This document shows positions 17,739 to 26,218 of a stretch of DNA of 64,000 nucleotides, piece after piece. Below the pieces are notes generated by a model. It was not told the DNA's origin and made no database searches. It saw only the letters and a program-made list of their open reading frames with translations. The position numbers and the translations under genes were made by a program. Where the stretch lies: assembly GCF_900105345.1 (NCBI RefSeq), contig NZ_FNSN01000003.1, forward strand, positions 1,240,001 through 1,304,000, written 5' to 3'. Position 1 is the stretch's first letter; the number at the start of each line of letters is the position of its first letter. This DNA comes from Arthrobacter woluwensis. GTDB taxonomy: Bacteria > Actinomycetota > Actinomycetes > Actinomycetales > Micrococcaceae.

Positions 17739-17811
17739 GGGGCTATAGCTCAGTTGGTAGAGCGCTTCGTTCGCATCGAAGAGGTCAGGAGTTCGAATCT
17801 CCTTAGCTCCA
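17739..17811 (+). tRNA. tRNA-Ala (anticodon CGC)
   Basis: A full cloverleaf can be drawn: 7-bp acceptor stem (17739-17745 with 17104+ numbering equivalent 17804-17810), D-arm GCTC/GAGC, anticodon stem CTTCG/CGAAG with loop TTCGCAT, a 5-nt variable loop, and T-arm AGGAG/CTCCT with loop TTCGAAT. The anticodon at 17772-17774 is CGC, reading GCG. The acceptor stem carries a G3-U70 wobble pair, the classical alanine identity element, and A73. The 3' CCA is not encoded (ACAG follows). Confidence 0.96.
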
Positions 17812-17821
17812 CAGTTTCACC

Positions 17822-17851
17822 GAAGGCCCCTCCTGTTCGGGAGGGGCCTTC
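17822..17851 (+). terminator. Terminator after tRNA-Ala
   Basis: A 12-bp perfect stem (17822-17833 with 17840-17851) and a 6-nt loop, 10 bp after the tRNA 3' end, with a short T-containing tail. Confidence 0.85.
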
Positions 17852-17954
17852 AGTCGTTTGAGGGCGCCGATGCGGCGAGCACGGGCCCCTCGACGTGCAG
17901 AGGCACGACGGCCGGGGCCGGGTATTCAGTCCATGTTTCCCAGCTTTCTTTCAG

Positions 17955-18002
17955 TTGACAAAGAAATCGTGTAGCGTTGCGACTGCATATGTCCTACATA
18001 TG
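17955..18002 (+). promoter_or_regulatory. Candidate promoter/operator region of the adhesin gene
   Basis: A perfect -35 hexamer TTGACA (17955-17960) lies in an unusually AT-rich stretch. It is followed by TAGCGT (17972-17977) and two CATATG palindromes (17986-17991 and 17997-18002) separated by TCCTA. The TTGACA to TAGCGT spacing is short, so the exact -10 is unclear; the paired CATATG sites look like an operator. Confidence 0.4.
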
Positions 18003-18088
18003 TATTAGTTGTCGGTTTCTGCCTCTCCACCTCGGTTCGCCCCAGGTCCGAAGAGCGACCTAGAGCCGTACTCACAGGAGAAAATACG

Positions 18089-21000
18089 ATGCAAACAGGC
18101 TTATTGAGGAGGACTGTCTCCACGACCCTGAGTGCGACGCTGGCACTGGCTGGATTGACGGGGATGGCAGGCCTGCAGCTTGCCAATCCCACGCGGGCCG
18201 ATGCCGCGGAGCAGAACGGGTATGTCTTCAATGACGCGTGGCAGATTCAGGACCCCGGATCTCAGAACACGCAATACACTCCAGGCGGTCAGAGTGCCGC
18301 GACCCACGCAACGAGTTCGTTCCCTCTGAGGACGGGCGCCGTGAGCGTTGACGCTCTGTTCACGGCGAACAGTTCTCAGCTGCCCGGAACGAACTTTCTG
18401 ACCAACGGAGCCAATCAAGGCGCCTACGGCGCGGGCGCTTCGATGCTGGCCGGGTCGCCGGACCCCGCGAGCATTCCGGCGCTGGGCATTCTCTCGAACA
18501 GTTCTACTTGCGGGGGAGACCTCGGAACTGCGGCCCACCAGAATTTCGACGCGGTATGCGCCAACACTGGCACTTTGACGTTGAAGTTCTCCCAAGCAGT
18601 GACGGATCCGACCCTGGACATCACCGGCATCGGCGGGACTGCTTTGGCCCACCAGGAGCAGCAGGGCGGATACCAGTACGCGCGCGGTTCGTTCAACAAC
18701 ACGCGGTGGAACATCCTCACGCCGGGCATCGCATTTTCGCAGCTGACTGCGGGCGCCACGAACTTGCAGATCAGCAACGGTGGCACCCGTCTGCAGGAGA
18801 ACAATCGCAACGGCAACGGCTTCTGCAACAACAATGCGACGACCAATCCGGGGACGAAGTACCAGTCTCCGTCCATGGACTATGCGGGCTGTGGATCCGT
18901 CACGCTTCAGGGGACCTTCTCGGAAGTCACCTTCCAGATCGATGCGCAGGCGACTCCCTGGTCGATGTTCCCTGCCGCGCAGTACGGCACAGGATCAGAG
19001 CTTTTCCAGAACGATGGCACGCAGTATGCCGATGGAATCAATGGGCTCAATGCCGTGAACAGCGAGAAGGTCCTGCTGCCGCAGAACCTGACCACCTCGA
19101 CGAACTCGGATCTGCAGCGCATTTCCCTTCGTCTGCCCCAGACCGGTTCCCTCGGGGACCGGGTGTGGCGGGATACAAATGGTGATGGCATCCAGAGTGA
19201 CGGCGAGCCGGGGGTTCAGGGAGTGACGGTCCAACTGCTGGATGGTGACGCAAACCCCGTCAAGGACGCCAACGGCAATCCGATCACGACCACGACGGAT
19301 GCGAACGGCAACTACAAGTTCACCGACCTCCCCTTCGGCGCGTACAAGGTGACCTTCACTGACCTGCCCGCAGATACGGCCTTCACCAAGGCCAACGCCG
19401 GTTCCGACGACGCAGTCGACTCCGACGCCGACCCCGCAACGGGAGTGACTGACGCCGTGACGCTGACGAGCACGGCCCCGGAGAACCTGACACTCGACGC
19501 CGGGATCGTTCCCGTGGGTTCGCTGGGCGACAAGGTCTGGCGGGACACGAACGGTGACGGCATTCAGGATCCGAACGAGCCTGGTGTCGCAGACGTGAAG
19601 GTTGAGCTGCTGGACAAGGACGGCAATCCCGTCAAGGACGCCGACGGAAACCCGATCACCACCACGACTGATGCCAACGGCAACTACAAGTTCAGCAACC
19701 TCTCACTCGGTGATTACAAGGTGAAGTTCGATCTCCCGGAGAACACGGCCTTCACCAAGGCCAACGCCGGTTCTGACGACGCAGTCGACTCCGACGCGGA
19801 CCCCGTTACGGGGGTGTCCGATGTGGTCAGCCTGACTCTGGAGAATCCCAGCAACATGACGGTCGACGCCGGCATCGTCCGCCTCGGTTCGCTGGGTGAC
19901 AAGGTCTGGCGTGACGACAATGGCGACGGCATCCAGGATCCAAACGAACCTGGTGTCGCCGGGGTAAAGGTGGAGTTGCTGGACAAGGACGGCAACCCCG
20001 TCAAGGACGCCAACGGCAACCCCATCACCACGACGACCGATGCGAACGGCAACTACAAGTTCAGCAACCTCCCGCTCGGCGATTACAAGGTGAAGTTCGA
20101 TCTCCCGCCGGACAGCAAGTTCACGACTGCGAATGCCGGTTCTGACGATGCCGCAGACTCTGACGCGGATCAGACCACTGGTGTGACGGACGTGGTGAGC
20201 CTGACGGACAGCGCGCCGGACAACATGACCGTCGACGCCGGCATCGTGCCGGTGGGTTCGCTGGGCGACAAGGTGTGGCGTGACGATAACGGTGATGGCA
20301 TCCAGGATCCGAATGAGCCGGGCATTTCCGGTGTGAAGGTGGAGCTGCTGGATAAGGATGGCAACCCGGTTAAGGATGCCAACGGCAATCCCGTCACGAC
20401 GACCACGGATGCGAACGGGAATTACCTGTTCACGGATCTGCCGATGGGTGATTACAAGGTCAAGGTCGATCTTCCGGCCGGGACCAAGGCCACCACCGCC
20501 GGTGCGGGCGATGACCGGGGCAAGGACTCCAACATCGATGCGAACGGTGTCTCCGACGTCGTCTCGTTGACCCCGGAGAACCCGAACCGTCGCGATGTGG
20601 ACGCCGGTGTTGTTCCGTTGGGTTCGCTGGGCGATAAGGTCTGGCGTGATGACAACGGTGATGGCATCCAGGATCCGAATGAGCCGGGTGTCTCCGGGGT
20701 GAAGGTGGAGTTGCTGGATAAGGACGGCAATCCCGTCAAGGACGCCAACGGCGACCCCATCACCACGGTCACGGATAAGGACGGGAATTACCTGTTCACG
20801 GATCTGCCGATGGGTGACTACAAGGTCAAGGTCGATCTTCCGGCCGGGACCAAGGCCACCACTGCCGGCGCCGGTTCCGACCGGGGCAAGGACTCCAACA
20901 TCGATCCGAGCGGTGTCTCCGACACGGTTTCTCTGACTCCGGAGAACCCGAACCGTCGTGATGTCGATGCCGGTATCGTGCCTCTGGGTTCGTTGGGCGA

Positions 21001-22510
21001 CAAGGTCTGGCGCGATGACAACGGTGACGGCGTGCAGGGTGACAATGAGCCCGGGATTTCCGGTGTGAAGGTGGAGCTGCTGGACAAGGACGGCAACCCC
21101 GTCAAGGACGCCAACGGCAACCCGATCACCACCACGACCGACAAAGACGGGAACTACAAGTTCAGCAACCTCCCGCTCGGCGATTACAAGGTCAAGTTCG
21201 ACCTTCCGCCGGACAGCAAGTTCACCACGAAGGGCGCTGGAAGTGACCAGGCGAAGGACTCCAATCCTGATGCTGCCACCGGCGTGACGGACGTGGTGAG
21301 CCTCACCGCTGACGCCCCGGACAACATGACCGTCGACGCCGGCATCGTGCCGGTGGGTTCGCTGGGCGACAAAGTGTGGCGCGATGACAACGGCGACGGC
21401 ATCCAGGATCCGAACGAGCCGGGCATTTCCGGGGTGAAGGTGGAGCTGCTGGACAAGGACGGCAACCCCGTCAAGGACGCCAACGGCAACCCCATCACGA
21501 CGACCACGGATGCGAACGGGAATTACCTGTTCACGGATCTGCCGATGGGTGACTACAAGGTCAAGGTCGACCTGCCGGCCGGGACCAAGGCCACCACCGC
21601 CGGTGCGGGTGATGACCGGGGCAAGGATTCCAATATCGATGCCAACGGTGTCTCCGACGTCGTCTCACTGACTCCGGAGAACCCGAACCGCCGTGACATC
21701 GACGGCGGCATCGTGATCCTTCCGGCGGCCAAGGACGACCAGTCGCTGAACAACAAGCAGGGCACCGTTGTCACCGTTCCGGCGCTCAAGAACGACAAGG
21801 GTGATCTGGACCCGTCCACCGTGAAGATCACGGACAAGGACGGGAAGCCGGTGAGCAGCCTCGTCGTTCCGGGTGAAGGAACGTGGACGGTCGACCCGAA
21901 CACCGGTGACATCACCTTCGCTCCGGAGAAGGGTTTCACCGGAAACCCCACGCCGGTGAACTACACCGTGAAGGATCTCAACGGGAACGAGACGGGTGCC
22001 AAGGTCACCATCACGTACGTTCAGCCGATCCCGCCGTCGGCGAGTGACGACCAGTCGCTCGACAACAAGCCCGGCAGCACGGTCAAGGTTCCGGTACTGG
22101 GCAACGACAAGGGCAATCTGGTTCCGTCCTCAGTGAAGATCATCGATCCGGGCACTGGCAATCCTGTGGACAAGCTCGTTGTCCCGGGAGAAGGTTCCTG
22201 GACGGTCGATCCGCAGACGGGTGACATCACCTTCACGCCGGAGAAGGGCTTCGAAGGTAACCCGACCCCGATCCAGTACCTGGTGAAGGACGTGGACGGC
22301 AACGAAGTCCGCGCCAAGGTGACGGTGACGTACTCGGCCACTGAGCCAGGCCAGCCGGGTAACCCGGCAGGTCCCGGTGCCCCGGAGAACCCGGGTGGGG
22401 ACCTGGCGTACACCGGTGCGAACATCGGATCCGGCGTCATTGCACTGGGAGCGCTTCTGTTCCTCGGTGGCGCGGGTCTGCTGATCATCCGCCGACGCCG
22501 TCAGCACTGA
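18089..22510 (+). CDS. Large repeat adhesin with SdrD-type B repeats, CshA-type repeats and LAYTG sorting signal
   Basis: A 1473-residue cell-surface protein. The N terminus is a signal peptide (RRTVSTTLSATLALAGLTG, cleavage near ADA-AEQ). Residues about 36-350 form a unique N-terminal domain with an early GYVFNDAWQ segment. Seven tandem SdrD B-like repeats of 122-124 residues follow (first at residue 353), each starting GSLGDxVWRD and carrying an acidic NGDGIQDPNEPG loop of the calcium-binding type. Two CshA-fibril-type repeats (each with KDDQSL or SDDQSL, VPGEG and EKGF) come next. A Pro/Gly linker leads to LAYTG, a hydrophobic helix and RRRRQH, the pattern used by class E sortases (LAxTG). 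The ATG is preceded by ACAGGAG. Likely role: adhesion or surface stalk; ligand unknown, and no sortase lies nearby. Confidence 0.9.
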   Translation: MQTGLLRRTVSTTLSATLALAGLTGMAGLQLANPTRADAAEQNGYVFNDAWQIQDPGSQNTQYTPGGQSAATHATSSFPLRTGAVSVDALFTANSSQLPGTNFLTNGANQGAYGAGASMLAGSPDPASIPALGILSNSSTCGGDLGTAAHQNFDAVCANTGTLTLKFSQAVTDPTLDITGIGGTALAHQEQQGGYQYARGSFNNTRWNILTPGIAFSQLTAGATNLQISNGGTRLQENNRNGNGFCNNNATTNPGTKYQSPSMDYAGCGSVTLQGTFSEVTFQIDAQATPWSMFPAAQYGTGSELFQNDGTQYADGINGLNAVNSEKVLLPQNLTTSTNSDLQRISLRLPQTGSLGDRVWRDTNGDGIQSDGEPGVQGVTVQLLDGDANPVKDANGNPITTTTDANGNYKFTDLPFGAYKVTFTDLPADTAFTKANAGSDDAVDSDADPATGVTDAVTLTSTAPENLTLDAGIVPVGSLGDKVWRDTNGDGIQDPNEPGVADVKVELLDKDGNPVKDADGNPITTTTDANGNYKFSNLSLGDYKVKFDLPENTAFTKANAGSDDAVDSDADPVTGVSDVVSLTLENPSNMTVDAGIVRLGSLGDKVWRDDNGDGIQDPNEPGVAGVKVELLDKDGNPVKDANGNPITTTTDANGNYKFSNLPLGDYKVKFDLPPDSKFTTANAGSDDAADSDADQTTGVTDVVSLTDSAPDNMTVDAGIVPVGSLGDKVWRDDNGDGIQDPNEPGISGVKVELLDKDGNPVKDANGNPVTTTTDANGNYLFTDLPMGDYKVKVDLPAGTKATTAGAGDDRGKDSNIDANGVSDVVSLTPENPNRRDVDAGVVPLGSLGDKVWRDDNGDGIQDPNEPGVSGVKVELLDKDGNPVKDANGDPITTVTDKDGNYLFTDLPMGDYKVKVDLPAGTKATTAGAGSDRGKDSNIDPSGVSDTVSLTPENPNRRDVDAGIVPLGSLGDKVWRDDNGDGVQGDNEPGISGVKVELLDKDGNPVKDANGNPITTTTDKDGNYKFSNLPLGDYKVKFDLPPDSKFTTKGAGSDQAKDSNPDAATGVTDVVSLTADAPDNMTVDAGIVPVGSLGDKVWRDDNGDGIQDPNEPGISGVKVELLDKDGNPVKDANGNPITTTTDANGNYLFTDLPMGDYKVKVDLPAGTKATTAGAGDDRGKDSNIDANGVSDVVSLTPENPNRRDIDGGIVILPAAKDDQSLNNKQGTVVTVPALKNDKGDLDPSTVKITDKDGKPVSSLVVPGEGTWTVDPNTGDITFAPEKGFTGNPTPVNYTVKDLNGNETGAKVTITYVQPIPPSASDDQSLDNKPGSTVKVPVLGNDKGNLVPSSVKIIDPGTGNPVDKLVVPGEGSWTVDPQTGDITFTPEKGFEGNPTPIQYLVKDVDGNEVRAKVTVTYSATEPGQPGNPAGPGAPENPGGDLAYTGANIGSGVIALGALLFLGGAGLLIIRRRRQH
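19145..21720 (+). repeat. Seven tandem SdrD-type coding repeats (366-372 bp)
   Basis: Repeat units start at 19145, 19517, 19886, 20255, 20621, 20987 and 21356, each at the GSLGD codons. Unit lengths are 372, 369, 369, 366, 366 and 369 bp, and the last ends near 21720. Several units are nearly identical at DNA level, which points to recent duplication or gene conversion. Confidence 0.92.
21722..22340 (+). repeat. Two tandem CshA-fibril-type coding repeats
   Basis: Two units of roughly 100 residues, beginning PAAKDDQSLNNK and PSASDDQSLDNK, share LVVPGEGxWTVDPxTGDITF and an EKGF-GNPTP segment. Confidence 0.85.
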
Positions 22511-22525
22511 CACTGCTGCGGCAAT

Positions 22526-22567
22526 CGAAGGCCCCGTCACTCCTGATCCGGAGTGACGGGGCCTTCG
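22526..22567 (+). terminator. Terminator after the adhesin gene
   Basis: Perfect 18-bp stem (22526-22543 with 22550-22567) and a 6-nt loop, 15 bp past the stop. Confidence 0.9.
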
Positions 22568-22668
22568 GGCGTCTGGAACTGAAATGACTGTGCGCCTCTC
22601 GGCTCACCGGTGCCCCCAGGGCGCTCTCCGCGGGCGTTACGCGGAGGTGAGGTCGCCGGCGTCGTGCC

Positions 22669-23664
22669 CTACATCCAGCCCTTTTTCTTGAAGATCAGAT
22701 ACAGCAGCGCGGCGAGGGCTACCATCATGCATACGGCGAGCGGATAGCCGAAGGCCCATTCGAGTTCCGGCATCTCGCGGAAGTTCATGCCGTAGATGCC
22801 GGCCACGATGGACGGGGCGAAGAAGATGGCCGCCCAGCCGGAGATCTTCTTGACCTGTTCGTTCTGAGCGAGGGTCACCTCGTTCATCCGGTTCGCCGTC
22901 AGGGTGCCGTCCAGGGTGAGGGCGTTCTGGAGGATTTCCCGGAAGGAGTTCACCCGGGCGATCACGGACGCGACGTGATCACGGACGTCCCGCAGATTGC
23001 GCTGCAGTTCCACGTTGACCTGGTACTTCGTGAAGCCGCGTTCCAGGACCTCCATCATGTCCGGGAGCGGCTGGATGGCACGCTGGAACTGGATCACTTC
23101 TCGGGTGAGTTCGTAGATGCGCCGGGACACCGTGGAATCGCCCGCGAAGAGCTGGTCCTCGATCTCGTCGATGTCGTTCTCCAGGCCGGCCACCACGGGG
23201 GAGTAGTCGTCCACCACCTTGTCGAGCAGGGCGTACAGCACGGCCTCCGGGCCCATGCTGAGCAGTTCGGGATTGTCCTCCAGGCGCTTCCGGACGGCGG
23301 CGACTCCCTGGGTCTCGGCGTGACGGATGGTCACCACGAAGTCCGGACCGGTGAAGATGTGGAGCTCGCCGAACTCCACGGTCTCGGTGGAGTCGATGTA
23401 CCGGGCCGGGCGGAGCACGGTGAACAGCGTGGAGTCGTACCGTTCCAGTTTGGGACGCTGATGCGCGGTGACGGCGTCTTCGACGGCCAGCGGGTGGAGT
23501 CCGAACTCCACCGCGATGTCCTTCATGTCCTCCTGGCTCGGACGGTACAGGCCGAGCCAGGCCATCCCGCCGGTCTCCTCCATGCACTCGCTGGTCTGCA
23601 GCACGGACTGCGGTTCGAGAATCCGGCGGCCGTCCACGTAGACGGCGTTGTCGATGATCGTCAC
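22669..23664 (-). CDS. corA: CorA-family magnesium/cobalt transporter
   Basis: A 331-residue CorA channel for Mg2+/Co2+ uptake. A large N-terminal cytoplasmic alpha/beta domain and long stalk helix are followed by two C-terminal membrane helices. The first ends in the diagnostic YGMNF motif, and the periplasmic loop has the usual acidic MPELEW. The frame is open to 23724, but the GTG at 23664 (VTIIDNAVYVDG) is chosen because a CATAAT -10 lies six bases upstream and the extra 20 residues are unlike the family. Confidence 0.93.
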   Translation of the reverse strand: MTIIDNAVYVDGRRILEPQSVLQTSECMEETGGMAWLGLYRPSQEDMKDIAVEFGLHPLAVEDAVTAHQRPKLERYDSTLFTVLRPARYIDSTETVEFGELHIFTGPDFVVTIRHAETQGVAAVRKRLEDNPELLSMGPEAVLYALLDKVVDDYSPVVAGLENDIDEIEDQLFAGDSTVSRRIYELTREVIQFQRAIQPLPDMMEVLERGFTKYQVNVELQRNLRDVRDHVASVIARVNSFREILQNALTLDGTLTANRMNEVTLAQNEQVKKISGWAAIFFAPSIVAGIYGMNFREMPELEWAFGYPLAVCMMVALAALLYLIFKKKGWM

Positions 23665-23670
23665 GGCTTC

Positions 23671-23676
23671 ATTATG
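23671..23676 (-). promoter_or_regulatory. -10 hexamer of corA, overlapping the stop codon of the upstream Lrp gene
   Basis: CATAAT on the minus strand, six bases from the GTG at 23664. The TAA stop of the Lrp gene (23672-23674) lies inside it. Confidence 0.55.
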
Positions 23677-24187
23677 GATGAGCGGAGGCCTGGGCGCGCG
23701 CTGCGCGGGCATTCTCCTGCACATCCAGGGCCCGGCTGAGCAGCGGTTCGGTGCGGTAGGCGATGTGGGTGTGGAGGGCCAGGACGGTCTCGGTCCTGAT
23801 CACGCCCTTGATGCGGACCACCTGGCGGAGCGCGGACTGGAGCTGGTGGGTGTCCGTGGCGGTGAGCCGGACCCAGAGATCGCCACGGCCCGAGATCTCG
23901 TGCACCTCCAGCACTTGCGGGATGAGCCTGAGGGCGGCGATGACGGAGTCCAGCTCGCGGTGGGTCACTTCGATCGTGACGAACGCGACGACGTCGTATC
24001 CCACCGCTTCGAGGTCGATCTCCCGGCCGCCTCCGGTCAGCACGCCGGAGCGCTGCAGGCGCCGCAGCCGCGCCTGCGCGGTGTTGCGGGCGATGCCCAG
24101 GACTTCACTGAGTTCGCTGACCTGGATCCGCGGCTCGCGGACGAGCTCCAGCAGGATCTTCAGATCGGTGGCATCGAGATTGTTCAA
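23672..24187 (-). CDS. Lrp/AsnC-family transcriptional regulator
   Basis: A 171-residue feast/famine regulator: an N-terminal winged helix-turn-helix (LDATDLKILLELVREPRIQ, then LSEVLGIARNTAQARLRRLQRSGV in two blocks) and a C-terminal RAM/ASNC ligand-binding domain (VAFVTIEV ... VLEVHEISGRGDLWVRL). The best start is TTG at 24187, which matches the usual distance to the DNA-binding domain; no ATG or GTG is available nearby. It is divergent from an MFS transporter gene, and TGCGCA repeats lie around the start, so autoregulation and control of the transporter are likely. Confidence 0.86.
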   Translation of the reverse strand: MNNLDATDLKILLELVREPRIQVSELSEVLGIARNTAQARLRRLQRSGVLTGGGREIDLEAVGYDVVAFVTIEVTHRELDSVIAALRLIPQVLEVHEISGRGDLWVRLTATDTHQLQSALRQVVRIKGVIRTETVLALHTHIAYRTEPLLSRALDVQENARAARAQASAHP

Positions 24188-24250
24188 TTGCGCACTCCAG
24201 CTCAAGAGACGGCAAATCTGTTGAATGTTTTGCGCAATTTTCTCTGCGCA
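24187..24250. promoter_or_regulatory. Three TGCGCA elements, candidate Lrp binding array
   Basis: ATTGCGCA (24187-24194) and TGCGCAAT (24231-24238) form an inverted pair whose TGCGCA cores start 42 bp apart, about four helical turns. A third TGCGCA lies at 24245-24250. They cover the start and upstream region of the Lrp gene and face the MFS gene. Confidence 0.5.
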
Positions 24251-24358
24251 CACTGATCGATAGTACGGGAATGCCTCATGATCTGAACAGGCCTCGACCC
24301 AGGGCCTGAGAGCTTCGTGACGGCACACCCACCGTCCATAGCCGCGAGGAAGATCCCG

Positions 24359-25591
24359 ATGACCGTCATCAGTGAACTGCGTATGCGCCCGGCCGCCCGT
24401 GAATGGGGCTGGGAAGCGTCCACCACGGCCCGCCTGGTGCTGTCCGGCGTGGTCATCTTCGTGCTCCTGGTCGGAGCCAATCTGGCCACCCCGCTCTACC
24501 CCTCGCTGCAGGCCGAGCTCGCCCTGGGGCCTTTCGGCACCACCGTCGCCTTCTCCAGTTACGTGATCGCCCTCGTGGCCACCCTCGTGCTCGCCGGCCA
24601 CTGGTCCGATCACATCGGACGCCGCGCCGCACTGGTGGTCTCCGTGGTGGTGGGTCTCGCCGGCACCGCCGTGTTCGGCCTGGCCCAGAATCTGCTGATG
24701 CTGTGCGGTGGACGGGTGCTCCAGGGCGTCTCGATCGCCCTCGCCACCGGCGCGAGCGCCGCGGCCCTGCGCGAACTCCTGCCGACCCGCCCGGAGTGGG
24801 CCTCCCGCTTCACTTTGCTCTCGTCCTCCGGCGGAGTCGCAGCCGGGCCCGCCATCGGCGGTCTGCTCGCGCTGCTGCCGGGCGGCCGGACCGCGCCGTT
24901 CATCGTCCAGATGGTCGTCCTGGCGCTCCTTCTCGTGCCGCTCTGGCTCATCAAGGCCCGGCCCGCCATCATGCGCGCCGAGCATGGCTTCGACCACCGG
25001 GCCCTCGCGCCGCGCCGCCTCGGCGTGCCGTCCCAGGCCCGCGGAGCGTTCTGGCTGGCGGCTCTGGTCGGGTTCCTCAGCTTCGCCATCTTCGGCTTCC
25101 AGCTCTCCCTGGCACCCGGGTTCTTCGCCCAGGGGATGCACCTCAGTTCGCTGCCCCTGGTGGGCGTCCTGGCAGGTCTCTCCCTCGGGGCTTCGGCCCT
25201 GAGCCAGCTCACCGGCTTCTCCGGTAAGGCGACCGTTCCCGTGGGCCTCGCGGTGCTGGGCCTTTCGATGCTCCTCACCGCCTGGGCCAGCAACACCTCC
25301 GCGCTGTGGCTGCTGGTGGTGGCGTCCGTGGCGGCCGGCTTCGGTCAGGGCCTGTCCTTCCGGACCGTCTTCAACCGCGCGGCGATGGCCGTGTCCCCGG
25401 ATCAGCACGCGCAGATGGTGTCCACGGTGTACGTGGTGACGTACCTGGGGAGCGCGGTACCGGTGCTCGGCCTCGGCCTCGCCGCCGCGGTCTGGGGAAT
25501 GACGACGGCGGTCACCGCCTTCGCGATCCTGGCCGCCGTGGCCGCGTTCCTCCTGGCTCTCGCGTCCCTGCGCGGTCCTCGCCGGGTCTGA
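24359..25591 (+). CDS. MFS transporter (12 TM)
   Basis: A 410-residue major facilitator permease with about 12 hydrophobic segments. The cytoplasmic loop 2-3 motif reads GHWSDHIGRRAA, and motif GGRVLQGVSIALATG follows as in drug:H+ antiporter-like members. A second pseudo-repeat starts after the RRLGVPSQARGAF loop. The ATG at 24359 is chosen over GTG 24317 because an AGGAAG ribosome binding site sits 6-7 bases upstream. Divergent from the Lrp regulator, which suggests export or import of an amino-acid-related compound; that is inference from context. Confidence 0.88.
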   Translation: MTVISELRMRPAAREWGWEASTTARLVLSGVVIFVLLVGANLATPLYPSLQAELALGPFGTTVAFSSYVIALVATLVLAGHWSDHIGRRAALVVSVVVGLAGTAVFGLAQNLLMLCGGRVLQGVSIALATGASAAALRELLPTRPEWASRFTLLSSSGGVAAGPAIGGLLALLPGGRTAPFIVQMVVLALLLVPLWLIKARPAIMRAEHGFDHRALAPRRLGVPSQARGAFWLAALVGFLSFAIFGFQLSLAPGFFAQGMHLSSLPLVGVLAGLSLGASALSQLTGFSGKATVPVGLAVLGLSMLLTAWASNTSALWLLVVASVAAGFGQGLSFRTVFNRAAMAVSPDQHAQMVSTVYVVTYLGSAVPVLGLGLAAAVWGMTTAVTAFAILAAVAAFLLALASLRGPRRV

Positions 25592-25652
25592 CGGTGGCAG
25601 GGAGCCTGGACGCCCACCACCCCGGTCTGGCCGGATTTCTGTCGGGCCGCCC

Positions 25653-26156
25653 TCAGCTGAGCAGGCCCGAGTTCCCGTCCATGTGCTCGAACACCAGGGT
25701 GGTTTCGGTGTGTCCCACCACCGGGTCGGTCGCGAGGTTGTCCAGCACCCAGTCGCGGAGTTCCTCCGTGGTGCCCACGGCGATGTGCAGCAGGTAGTCC
25801 ACTGAGCCGGAGGTGTGGAACGTGGACAGCACGGCGGGAAGCCGAGGGACCCGCGCCGTGAACTGATCGATCTGATCGCGGTCGTGCGCCCGGAGCCGGA
25901 CGGCGATCAGCGCTTGGACGCTGCGGCCGATCGAGGCGAGATTGAGCTCGGCCGTGAAGGACTTGATGATGCCGCGATCCTGAAGGGTCCGGGTCCGCAT
26001 CAGCGCCGTGGAGGGTGCGATGCCCACGTCCTCGGCAAGCTGCTTGTTGGAGATGCGGGCGTCCTCCGAAAGAATCCGGATGATTTTCCGGTCCACGTCG
26101 TCCAGGGTTTCGCCGTTGGCGCCTGGATTGCGAAGATTCTTCGCTGAATCGGCCAT
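25653..26156 (-). CDS. Lrp/AsnC-family transcriptional regulator (second)
   Basis: A 167-residue Lrp-type regulator with a winged helix-turn-helix (LDDVDRKIIRILSEDARI, then LAEDVGIAPSTALMRTRTL) and a RAM domain containing STFHTSGSVDYLLHIAV. The ATG at 26156 has a GGAGGA ribosome binding site. It lies 62 bp downstream of the nitronate monooxygenase gene on the same strand and converges on the MFS gene. It is clearly a different paralogue from the regulator at 23672-24187. Confidence 0.9.
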   Translation of the reverse strand: MADSAKNLRNPGANGETLDDVDRKIIRILSEDARISNKQLAEDVGIAPSTALMRTRTLQDRGIIKSFTAELNLASIGRSVQALIAVRLRAHDRDQIDQFTARVPRLPAVLSTFHTSGSVDYLLHIAVGTTEELRDWVLDNLATDPVVGHTETTLVFEHMDGNSGLLS

Positions 26157-26218
26157 TGTTCCTCCGCTTCGAATGTCACTACATGATACGGCGGGGCGGC
26201 GATTCGCGAAATGCCGGA

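Noticed and set aside
19145-21720. CRISPR array or non-coding minisatellite
   Set aside because: The repeats are about 366-372 bp, all multiples of three, in one open frame and encode SdrD-type domains.
24188-25408. Extension of the Lrp gene to 578 codons
   Set aside because: The extra residues are antisense to the MFS transporter and cover the promoter region with the TGCGCA elements.
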